Shown: positions 25,605 through 32,622 of the stretch, piece by piece
Position numbering within the stretch: the first letter of the stretch is position 1
Layout: every line of letters starts with the position of its first letter
Source of the DNA: an uncultured Chromatiales bacterium
GTDB lineage: Bacteria; Pseudomonadota; Gammaproteobacteria; Steroidobacterales; BM003
Direction: 5' to 3'
DNA length: 53,966 bases
Assembly: GCA_937128475.1 (NCBI GenBank)
Contig: CAKZML010000246.1
Coordinates: 1 to 53,966, forward strand
Program-made: the position numbers and the translations under genes
The notes under the pieces: model-generated
Databases searched by the model: none
The model's input: the letters and a program-made list of their open reading frames with translations, nothing else
Told to the model about the DNA's origin: nothing

Positions 25605-26219
25605 TCAGTTGGCGTTCAATGCCGCCAGTTGCCTGTCATGAAGTCGTGACAGACTCAGTTGGGCCAATATCGCTCCACACAGGGCGAGGAACATGTCCCA
25701 CTGGGTATCCCAGATATCGCCCTGGGTGGCCAGGAACTCATCGGCCTCCCCGCCCATATACAACGCGACCCACCACTCGATGAGTTCGTAAAAGGCCGAA
25801 ATTGCCAGGGCCACGCAGGTCACCAGCAAGAACAACCAACCACCTCGCTGCAGCGGCGTCTTACGCAGCAACAGTTCCCTGGCAATCATGGCCGGAATAA
25901 AACCCTGTGCCACGTGCCCCAGGCGGTCATAATGGTTGCGCGCGAGATCCAGCGCATCCTGCACCCAGAATCCCACTGGGACCCGGGCATAGGTGTAGTG
26001 GCCACCGGTAATCAGTATGAGTGCATGGATGGCAATCAATATGTAGACGATATCGGTCAGGCGAAAACGATCGTAAGTAAACCAGAGCACAGGTGCAGCG
26101 ATCAGCACCGGCCCGACCTCCAGGTACCATGTCGCCCGATCAAAGGGTTGGTATGCCGAGATCGCCATTGCAAGCGCAACCAGACCTAACAATGACAGGT
26201 GGAGTACTCTTGAATTCAT
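25605..26219 (-). CDS. DUF2238/YjdF-like inner-membrane protein
   Basis: 204 residues with five or more hydrophobic segments and the conserved histidine/acidic pattern GHYTYARVPVGFW, HYDRLGHVAQGF, FYELIEWW and DIWDTQWDMFLA, typical of YjdF (DUF2238) proteins. These are integral inner-membrane proteins of uncertain role. ATG 26219 places a hydrophobic segment right at the N-terminus; an in-frame start 42 bases upstream would add polar residues. Stop 25605 nearly abuts the stop of the convergent SDR gene. No function is inferred beyond family. Confidence 0.85.
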   Translation of the reverse strand: MNSRVLHLSLLGLVALAMAISAYQPFDRATWYLEVGPVLIAAPVLWFTYDRFRLTDIVYILIAIHALILITGGHYTYARVPVGFWVQDALDLARNHYDRLGHVAQGFIPAMIARELLLRKTPLQRGGWLFLLVTCVALAISAFYELIEWWVALYMGGEADEFLATQGDIWDTQWDMFLALCGAILAQLSLSRLHDRQLAALNAN

Positions 26220-26399
26220 ATCTACACTCTCGTGACCCGGACCTGATGAGAATCCCAGCATACCTGTGCATCAAAGCCTGTAACACTCCCGCCCCGGGCC
26301 AGCGGGTTGAAATTTGTTCGCAGCAGATGAAGAATTCAGAGCCATACCAAAACTTGCACAGGAACGCCCCGGATGGGCTGACCATCGGAATTCCAAGCC

Positions 26400-27335
26400 A
26401 TGATTGAAGCCCAATCTGTTTCAAAACGCTTCGGCAGCCTGCTCGCTGTCGACCAGTTGAGTTTCTCGGTAAACCCCGGGGAAGTGCTGGGTTTTCTCGG
26501 TCCAAACGGCGCTGGAAAATCCACCACCATGAAAATGATCACCGGCTTTATCGCCCCCACCGAGGGACGAATACTGGTGTACGGACACGATGTGGAAAAC
26601 GACCCCATCCAGTGCAAACAGCAGATTGGCTACCTGCCCGAAGGCGCACCCAGTTACGGTGAAATGAACCCCCTGGCGTTCCTGGAATTTATCGCCGACT
26701 TGCGCGGTCTGCAGGGCGCACACCGGCGTCAACGACTGGACTATGTGATTGATAAGCTAGCCCTTGAATCGGTCCTGAAACAAAATATCGACACCCTGTC
26801 CAAGGGCTTCAAACGGCGCGTAGGACTTGCCCAGGCTGTGCTTCATGATCCCCGGGTGTTAATCCTGGATGAACCCACCGACGGCCTGGATCCGAATCAG
26901 AAACACGAGGTCAGGGACCTGATTCGAGATATGTCCAACGACAAGATCATTATCATCTCTACCCATATCCTGGAAGAGGTTGAAGCGGTCTGTAATCGCG
27001 CAATGATAATTTCCCGGGGCAAGTTACTGGCTGATGACACGCCGACCAACCTGGCGGCCCGCTCCCCCGGGCATAACACTGTGCACCTGGTCATGGGAGA
27101 CAGTAGCCAGGCCGCCAACCTGGCCACGGCGCTGGAACAACTTGACCCGGTTTCCGCAGTGGAAAGACTCGACGATGGTTTGTCGCTCAAGGCTATCCCC
27201 GACGCGGGCCAGGAGATTCTCCCGCAACTCCAGCAACTGCTGGTGGAAAAAGGCCTGGCACCCTGCCAACTGTACGTGCAGAGGGGAAAGCTGGATGACG
27301 TCTTCCGCAGCATCACCACCGGGGCAAGGCCATGA
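26400..27335 (+). CDS. ABC transporter ATP-binding protein, GldA-like
   Basis: 311-residue ABC ATPase with Walker A GPNGAGKST (34-42), Q-loop near Gln75, signature LSKGF (133-137, in the SKG form seen in CcmA/GldA-type ATPases), Walker B LILDEP (154-159) and the switch histidine in STHILEE. The C-terminal 90 residues form the extra domain of GldA-type proteins. It powers the permease of the next gene. In Bacteroidota GldA-GldF-GldG is tied to gliding; in gammaproteobacteria such operons exist without gliding, with unknown substrate. Its stop overlaps the permease ATG (ATGA, 27332-27335), so subunits are co-translated. Start ATG 26400 has only a weak GGA upstream. Confidence 0.92.
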   Translation: MIEAQSVSKRFGSLLAVDQLSFSVNPGEVLGFLGPNGAGKSTTMKMITGFIAPTEGRILVYGHDVENDPIQCKQQIGYLPEGAPSYGEMNPLAFLEFIADLRGLQGAHRRQRLDYVIDKLALESVLKQNIDTLSKGFKRRVGLAQAVLHDPRVLILDEPTDGLDPNQKHEVRDLIRDMSNDKIIIISTHILEEVEAVCNRAMIISRGKLLADDTPTNLAARSPGHNTVHLVMGDSSQAANLATALEQLDPVSAVERLDDGLSLKAIPDAGQEILPQLQQLLVEKGLAPCQLYVQRGKLDDVFRSITTGARP

Positions 27336-28066
27336 ACGCCGCAATGATCCTGTTCCGCCGTGAACTTCGCAGTTACTTCGCCACACCGGTGGCCTATGTG
27401 TTCATCGTGATCTTCTTGTTGCTTGCCGGTTCGTTCACCTTCTTCCTGGGTGGATTTTACGAACGCGGACAAGCCGATCTGTCACCCTTCTTCAGCTTCC
27501 ACCCGTGGCTTTACCTGTTCCTGGTCCCCGCCCTTTCCATGCGCTTGTGGGCCGAGGAAAGAAAGTCCGGCAGTGTTGAGTTACTGATGACCCTGCCGAT
27601 CACGCTGTTGCAAGCGGTAATGGGTAAATTCCTGGCGGCCTGGGCTTTCACCGGCATCGCCCTGGCACTGACCTTCCCTATGTGGCTATCGGTGAACTAC
27701 CTTGGGGATCCGGACAACGGCGCGATTCTCGCAGCCTACCTGGGCAGTCTCCTGATGGCCGGAGCGTTCCTGGCCATTGGAGCATGCATCTCCGCCACCA
27801 CTCGCAACCAGGTGGTGGCATTTATCCTTACCGTGGTGGTGTGTTTCGGCTTCCTGCTCAGCGGCTTCCCCCTGGTGCTGGAACTGTTCCGGGACTGGGC
27901 GCCACAGTTACTGGTGGACACCATCTCCAGCTTCAGCTTTCTTACTCATTTCAACTCCATATCCAAAGGGGTGATAGATCTGCGTGACCTGCTGTATTTC
28001 AGTGCCGTGATTACCGCCTGGCTGGCGGCAAATGTCGTGGTCCTCGACCTGAAGAAGGCGGAATAA
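27332..28066 (+). CDS. ABC-2 type permease, GldF-like
   Basis: A 244-residue inner-membrane permease with about six helices. The N-terminal segment FRRELRSYFATPVAYVFIVIF is characteristic of GldF/ABC-2 permeases, followed by RLWAEERKSGSVELLMTLPI, the coupling-helix-like loop between helices. It should form the channel with the GldA-like ATPase, probably as part of a larger complex with the GldG-like protein. It starts in ATGA overlap with the ATPase gene, and its stop is 3 bases before the start of the GldG-like gene. Substrate unknown. Confidence 0.9.
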   Translation: MNAAMILFRRELRSYFATPVAYVFIVIFLLLAGSFTFFLGGFYERGQADLSPFFSFHPWLYLFLVPALSMRLWAEERKSGSVELLMTLPITLLQAVMGKFLAAWAFTGIALALTFPMWLSVNYLGDPDNGAILAAYLGSLLMAGAFLAIGACISATTRNQVVAFILTVVVCFGFLLSGFPLVLELFRDWAPQLLVDTISSFSFLTHFNSISKGVIDLRDLLYFSAVITAWLAANVVVLDLKKAE

Positions 28067-28069
28067 ACC

Positions 28070-29959
28070 ATGGCCAAGGGACATAAAAGAACCTACGACT
28101 CCTGGACCCTGCTGGTACTGGCGTTGCTTTTCCTGGCGGTGGTCATGGCTGGCAACAGCCTGTTCAGAAACATCCGCTGGGACCTGACAGAGAACCAGCT
28201 GTACACCATGTCAGAGGGAACCCGGAACATCCTGGGCCAGCTTGAGGAACCGATTAATCTGTATTTCTTCTACTCCGAAGAAGCCAGCAGGGATATTCCG
28301 TCCGTTCGAAACTATGCCAACCGGGTAAGAGAACTGCTGGAGGAATTCGCCGCCAATTCCCACGACAAGATTAATCTTCGAGTGATCGACCCGTTACCGT
28401 TCTCCGAGGAAGAAGACATGGCCAACGAGTTTGGCCTGACCGCAGTACCCATAGGCGCCGCCGGCGAGAATATCTATTTAGGGTTGGCCGGCACCAACAT
28501 GGTGGACGACGCGGCAACCATTTCTTTCTTTCACCCGGACAAGGAAAACTTCCTGGAGTACGACCTGGCCAAGCTGGTACACGCCCTGGATCATCCAGAG
28601 CGTCCGGTAATCGGACTGCTCAGCACCCTGCCGATGCAGCGAGACTTCGATCCGGTAAGCCGGGAGATGCGCCAGGCATGGGTCATCGCCGACCAGGCGG
28701 AACAATTGTTCGAATTTCGGACCCTGTCGCCGGGGTTCACCGAGATCGCCAGCGACATAGAGTTATTGCTCCTGGTACATCCCCGGAACCTGTCTGAACA
28801 AGCCATGTATGCCATAGACCAGTTCGTCATGGGTGGCGGTCGAATGCTGATTTTCGTGGATCCATTCGCCGAATCAGATTTATCCGGTGTCGACCCCAAT
28901 AATCCAATGGCTCCGAGGAGCGCAAGACCAAGCTCGAACCTGGGACCCCTCTTCAGTGCCTGGGGCATACGCTATAACCCGGGACAGGTTCTCGCCGATG
29001 AGGAATTGGCGCTGAGCGTCACCATGGGTCCAGGGCGCCCCTCCATCAGGCACCTGTCTTTCCTGGGCTTCGGTGACGGACAGCTGAATCGAGAGGACAT
29101 CATCACCTCACAACTGGATGTGGTGAACATGGCGACCCCCGGCTTTTTCGAATTGGAAGAAAATTCCCCGCTGGACATGACGCCCCTGCTGCAAAGCAGT
29201 TCCCGGGCGATGCCGGTGACTGCCGACCGCTTCGACTTCATGCCCGACCCGTCCGCCTTGCGCAACGGATTCTCGCCCACCGGCCAGCAGTACACTGTGG
29301 CCGCAAGGCTCACCGGCCACCTGCCCAGCGCCTTTCCCGGCGGCCTGACAGACCCGGACAGCTCCGGAGAGGGTGACAAGACCGGGCACCTGGACGAATC
29401 CATCGGAAATGCCACCATGATCCTGGTAGCTGACACCGACCTGCTGACTGACCGCTTCTGGGTACAGGTCCAGGGCTTTATGGGACAGCGACTGGCCACC
29501 GCCTTTGCCAACAACGGCGACCTGGTGGTCAATTCACTGGACAACCTATCCGGCAGCGTGGACCTGATAAGTATCCGCGGGCGTGCCGGCTACACCCGCC
29601 CCTTCAGCAGGGTGGAATCCCTGCGTCGTGAGGCCGAGGCGCGCCTGCAAGCGAACGAGCAGAAACTTGAGGAACAACTCAAGGTCACCGAGCAAAGCCT
29701 GAGCGAACTTCAATCCCAACGAGCAGACCAAAACGCCGTGCTGCTTAACGAGGAACAGAGCCAGGAACTGCAGCGCTTTCTTGATGAAAAAGTCCGTATC
29801 CGCAAGGAACTGCGACTGGTAAGACTGGAACTCGACCAGGAAATCGACCAACTGGGACGCGTCCTCAGATTCGTCAACATCGGACTGATTCCCTTGCTGC
29901 TTACCCTGGCGCTAATCCTCTGGATCGGCCTGGCAGGAAAGCGGCGCAAGGACCGGTAG
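28070..29959 (+). CDS. GldG-like membrane protein of an ABC transport system
   Basis: 629 residues: an N-terminal transmembrane helix (WTLLVLALLFLAVVMAGNSL, about 12-31), a long periplasmic region of the GldG/ABC-associated type (residues about 35-545, with LYTMSEGTRNILGQLEEPI and LMLIFVDPFAESD), a coiled-coil stretch (about 515-590, EQKLEEQLKVTEQSLSELQS), and a C-terminal helix (about 600-622). Both termini face the cytoplasm, so the bulk is periplasmic. It probably acts as the extracytoplasmic partner of the ABC permease. Which substrate is moved is not evident. It is part of a continuous four-gene operon; the DUF4340 gene follows after 5 bases. Confidence 0.88.
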   Translation: MAKGHKRTYDSWTLLVLALLFLAVVMAGNSLFRNIRWDLTENQLYTMSEGTRNILGQLEEPINLYFFYSEEASRDIPSVRNYANRVRELLEEFAANSHDKINLRVIDPLPFSEEEDMANEFGLTAVPIGAAGENIYLGLAGTNMVDDAATISFFHPDKENFLEYDLAKLVHALDHPERPVIGLLSTLPMQRDFDPVSREMRQAWVIADQAEQLFEFRTLSPGFTEIASDIELLLLVHPRNLSEQAMYAIDQFVMGGGRMLIFVDPFAESDLSGVDPNNPMAPRSARPSSNLGPLFSAWGIRYNPGQVLADEELALSVTMGPGRPSIRHLSFLGFGDGQLNREDIITSQLDVVNMATPGFFELEENSPLDMTPLLQSSSRAMPVTADRFDFMPDPSALRNGFSPTGQQYTVAARLTGHLPSAFPGGLTDPDSSGEGDKTGHLDESIGNATMILVADTDLLTDRFWVQVQGFMGQRLATAFANNGDLVVNSLDNLSGSVDLISIRGRAGYTRPFSRVESLRREAEARLQANEQKLEEQLKVTEQSLSELQSQRADQNAVLLNEEQSQELQRFLDEKVRIRKELRLVRLELDQEIDQLGRVLRFVNIGLIPLLLTLALILWIGLAGKRRKDR

Positions 29960-29964
29960 GCAAT

Positions 29965-30972
29965 ATGAATATCAAAAAACTCAGCGCCCTGCTCGGACTG
30001 GCTATCGTCATACTGGCCCTGGCCTGGTGGCAGGCAGCACAGCGCACGACGACCGCCTCCCTGCATTCAGGACAGCCCATGCTCCCTGGTCTTCGGGAGC
30101 AGATTAATGACGTCACAGGGCTGGTCATCCGAAATTCGGATAACCAGGTGGTAAGCATCCGCCTGAACAATGGTCAGTGGCAGCTGGAGGAAAAGCAGGG
30201 TTACCCGGCAGACGGCGGGAAGTTACGCAGCGCGTTGCTGATACTGGCCGACGCCAAAATCCTCGAAGAAAAAACCTCCAGGCCAGAAATGTATTCCCGG
30301 CTCGGTATACAGGACCCGGAAACACCCGACGCGCAGAACCTGGGTGTGACCATCGAACTGGGTGAGGCCCATCGCGGCCTGATCATAGGCAAATCCGCCA
30401 TGGGCAACAGTCACTATGTGCGTCGCACCGGGGAGGCGGCTGGCCTACTGGTAAACCAAAGTCTCGTCATGGACGCCGATGCGATGAACTGGCTGCAAAC
30501 CGGAATCCTGGATATTGATGCAAAACAGATCAGTCGGGTCGACGTTCAGCATGACGATGGCGATACCCTCTCCATCGCCAGCCTCGAAGACTCCAGCGAC
30601 AACTTCATCATTGAGAACCTGCCCGTGGGCCGCGAACCCATCTCGGAATTTGCCGCTAACGGCATCGCAAGCTCTCTGGCCAGGCTCAATTTCAGCGATG
30701 TCAGGCGCAAGGGCGGCACCGGGCCGGAGGAATCCACCTCGGTCACATTCACTACCCGGGATGGCCTGTTGATTACCCTGTCCATCGGACCCGGCAGCCC
30801 GGCCTGGGCCAGCTTTTCTTTCACCCAGGCCATGCCGGGGGAAAATGCAGTGACCACCGAACAAGCCAGTGGCTACTCAGCGCAACTGCAAGACTGGGAA
30901 TTCGCTTTGCCAGGACAACGCGCCGACCAACTGCGTAAACACCTGGACGAGCTGCTCAAACCTATAGACTGA
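29965..30972 (+). CDS. DUF4340 protein of the Gld-type ABC operon
   Basis: 335 residues with one N-terminal transmembrane helix (LGLAIVILALAWWQAAQ) and a periplasmic beta-rich domain (DUF4340), with repeated motifs such as LVIRNSDNQVVSIRLN and WQLEEKQGYPADGGKLRSALL. Genes of this type are found last in Gld-type ABC operons (ATPase-permease-GldG-DUF4340), supporting a role as an accessory periplasmic subunit. No catalytic motif is visible. Spacing to the GldG-like gene is 5 bases, so one transcript is expected. A hairpin follows in the intergenic region at 31092-31126. Confidence 0.85.
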   Translation: MNIKKLSALLGLAIVILALAWWQAAQRTTTASLHSGQPMLPGLREQINDVTGLVIRNSDNQVVSIRLNNGQWQLEEKQGYPADGGKLRSALLILADAKILEEKTSRPEMYSRLGIQDPETPDAQNLGVTIELGEAHRGLIIGKSAMGNSHYVRRTGEAAGLLVNQSLVMDADAMNWLQTGILDIDAKQISRVDVQHDDGDTLSIASLEDSSDNFIIENLPVGREPISEFAANGIASSLARLNFSDVRRKGGTGPEESTSVTFTTRDGLLITLSIGPGSPAWASFSFTQAMPGENAVTTEQASGYSAQLQDWEFALPGQRADQLRKHLDELLKPID

Positions 30973-31091
30973 CCCGGCCCACAAGACCAGGACTCCAACG
31001 AAGCGGGGATGGGGTTGTTTAAGCTGCAGGGTAGAAAAGATTGGTCCAAACCAACCCGTGGTCGAACCGGCGGCCTGGTGCAACTACTGGC

Positions 31092-31126
31092 GCGGCCCCC
31101 GGCGATTGGTGTCGCCGGGCGGCCGC
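31092..31126. terminator. strong GC-rich hairpin between convergent genes (terminator-like)
   Basis: GCGGCCCCCGGCGA (31092-31105) and the arm at 31112-31126 pair over 14 bp with one bulged C and a 6-base loop TTGGTG. It lies between the stops of the DUF4340 operon and the convergent YdcH-like gene, where a bidirectional terminator is expected. No U-run follows on either strand, so termination may be Rho-assisted. The loop (TTGGTG) is complementary to CACCAA at 31126-31131, so an alternative 8-bp pairing (GATTGGTG/CACCAATC, 31104-31111 and 31126-31133) competes with it. Confidence 0.45.
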
Positions 31127-31142
31127 ACCAATCAAATTATCG

Positions 31143-31391
31143 TTAGTCGTTCTTTGCTTTGACTAACATGTTGTAGAGCCTGTCTTTTAAATAGACACGG
31201 CGCTTCTTCAAATCCTCTGCATAGTGATCGGCGGCCGGGGTGATGTCCTCGTCAATATTATAAATTCGTGAATCGAGAACCGTGTACTCCTCAAACATGT
31301 CCCGGAATCCCTCGTCCATCGTATGCAACTGGCGCATCAACCGGACGTACTCTGGAAATTCCTGGTCAAGAGGATGGTGTTCTATTGGCAT
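31143..31391 (-). CDS. YdcH/DUF465-family small protein
   Basis: 82 residues, all helical and charged, with two central helices (EFPEYVRLMRQLHTMDEGFRD and RIYNIDEDITPAADHYAEDLKKRR) and the Lys-Lys-Arg segment seen in DUF465/YdcH-like proteins. Function is unknown; members are small cytosolic proteins. The ATG at 31391 has an excellent GAGGAGG 8 bases upstream; an in-frame start 42 bases further up lies within that region and is rejected. It is convergent with the DUF4340 gene and 386 bases from the divergent AlaX-like gene. Confidence 0.82.
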   Translation of the reverse strand: MPIEHHPLDQEFPEYVRLMRQLHTMDEGFRDMFEEYTVLDSRIYNIDEDITPAADHYAEDLKKRRVYLKDRLYNMLVKAKND

Positions 31392-31776
31392 CTCTAACCT
31401 CCTCAAGGCTTCCTTAGCGTTCGTCTCCAACACTAGAACTGGAAAATCCAGCGGTCAAATCAGGCACCCCGGGGGCTCTCGGTTTTTTCGTATGCAAACA
31501 ATCCGCAGTCCACTAAATTCAATACCCTACGAGCTCTAGACTAATTCCAGTCTGAATTTGATAAAAATAACTTTTGCGCAAAACTTCCCCGATCCGGTCC
31601 TCGCAAGCCACTTCCCTGGCTGTTTTTTTAGCCTTGTGAAAGAACCCGGAACACGCGGATTGGCACACCCCATTCCCGGCGTACCGGAAATCGCCAACCC
31701 TCGCGTGCCCTGCCCAGCCAATGGCAAAGCTGTGATAGCGTTAAGCAAAACAGTAACCCCCAGCGAGGACCCAGGC
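31392..31776. other. gene-free gap between ydcH-like and AlaX-like genes
   Basis: No coding sequence is supported. It holds an inverted repeat AGACT-N6-AGTCT (31538-31553), a perfect 12-bp palindrome TTTTGCGCAAAA (31572-31583) and a terminator-like hairpin with a T7 run (31606-31629). A loose promoter (TAGACT, 17 bp, GATAAA at 31560-31565) would start transcription near 31572. The AlaX-like start has its own Shine-Dalgarno at 31764-31768. Confidence 0.4.
31606..31629 (+). terminator. terminator-like hairpin with T7 run upstream of the AlaX-like gene
   Basis: AGCCA (31606-31610) and TGGCT (31617-31621) form a 5-bp stem with a CTTCCC loop, followed by G and seven Ts (31623-31629). That is the form of a short Rho-independent terminator on the plus strand. 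No annotated gene ends just before it, so it may be an attenuator or the end of a short leader RNA in front of the AlaX-like gene, 148 bases downstream. The stem is short; confidence is limited. Confidence 0.4.
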
Positions 31777-32487
31777 ATGACCGAGGCCATTTTCGAAATT
31801 GACGCGTACCAGAAGGACTGCCGGGCCAAGGTAGTGGAACTGGATTCAGAGGGAATTGTCCTGGACCGGACAGTGTTCTATCCGGTGGGCGGCGGACAAC
31901 CTGGCGATACCGGATGGCTTCAATGGGCAGATGGCCAACGCCTGCAACTCACCGGTACCCGCAAACGCGAAGATGGGGAAATTCTCCACCTGGCCGAGGC
32001 CGATCAGCCGTGGCCGGAAACCGGCACGGAAGTCCAGGCCATCCTGGACTGGGATCTTCGCTACATACATATGCGAATGCACACCTGCATGCACCTGCTG
32101 GGCGTGGTGCTACCCCACGGTGTGACGGGGGGGAATATCACCGCCAAGAGAAGCCGCCTGGACTTCGACATGGAAGAACCGGTGGACAAGGATGGGGTCA
32201 ATCAGCAATTAAACGAACTCATCCAGGCCGGTCACCCGGTTTCCACTATCTGGATTACCGGAGAAGAGCTGGCGGCCCAGCCGGAATTGATAAGAACGCT
32301 TTCGGCAGCGCCCCCTAAAGATGCAGGCAGGATCAGGCTCCTGAAGATCTCAGACCTGGATCTGCAACCCTGCGCCGGAACCCACGTACGTAATACCGCC
32401 GAAATCGGCTTCGCCAGCGTGGTCAAGACGGAGAAAAAGGGGCGCCACAATAGACGCGTACATTTGGAGTTGGCGGAACAGGAATAA
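31777..32487 (+). CDS. AlaX-type alanyl-tRNA editing protein
   Basis: About 236 residues matching the trans-editing domain of alanyl-tRNA synthetase. The zinc/catalytic motif HTCMH (His102 and His106) follows RYIHMRM, and the second ligand pair is CAGTHVRNTAEIG (about 203-215). The N-terminal part (EIVLDRTVFYPVGGGQPGDTGWL) fits the beta-barrel domain of AlaX. It hydrolyses mischarged Ser- or Gly-tRNA(Ala), guarding against mistranslation. ATG 31777 with GAGGA about 8 bases ahead is chosen; the frame remains open upstream to 31558, but the extra residues are unlike the family. It is followed by a receiver-GGDEF-EAL gene 136 bases away. Confidence 0.9.
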   Translation: MTEAIFEIDAYQKDCRAKVVELDSEGIVLDRTVFYPVGGGQPGDTGWLQWADGQRLQLTGTRKREDGEILHLAEADQPWPETGTEVQAILDWDLRYIHMRMHTCMHLLGVVLPHGVTGGNITAKRSRLDFDMEEPVDKDGVNQQLNELIQAGHPVSTIWITGEELAAQPELIRTLSAAPPKDAGRIRLLKISDLDLQPCAGTHVRNTAEIGFASVVKTEKKGRHNRRVHLELAEQE

Positions 32488-32622
32488 TCGGTAAGACTTA
32501 ATACGGTTGAACTACTAGCGGATTGACGCTGAGTGGGTTAGTTTACCCCTTGTAAAAGGACATTTAATTAAAAACACCACGACAGATTTTGCGCAGTTAA
32601 CTCACAAGAAAGGTGAATTGGA

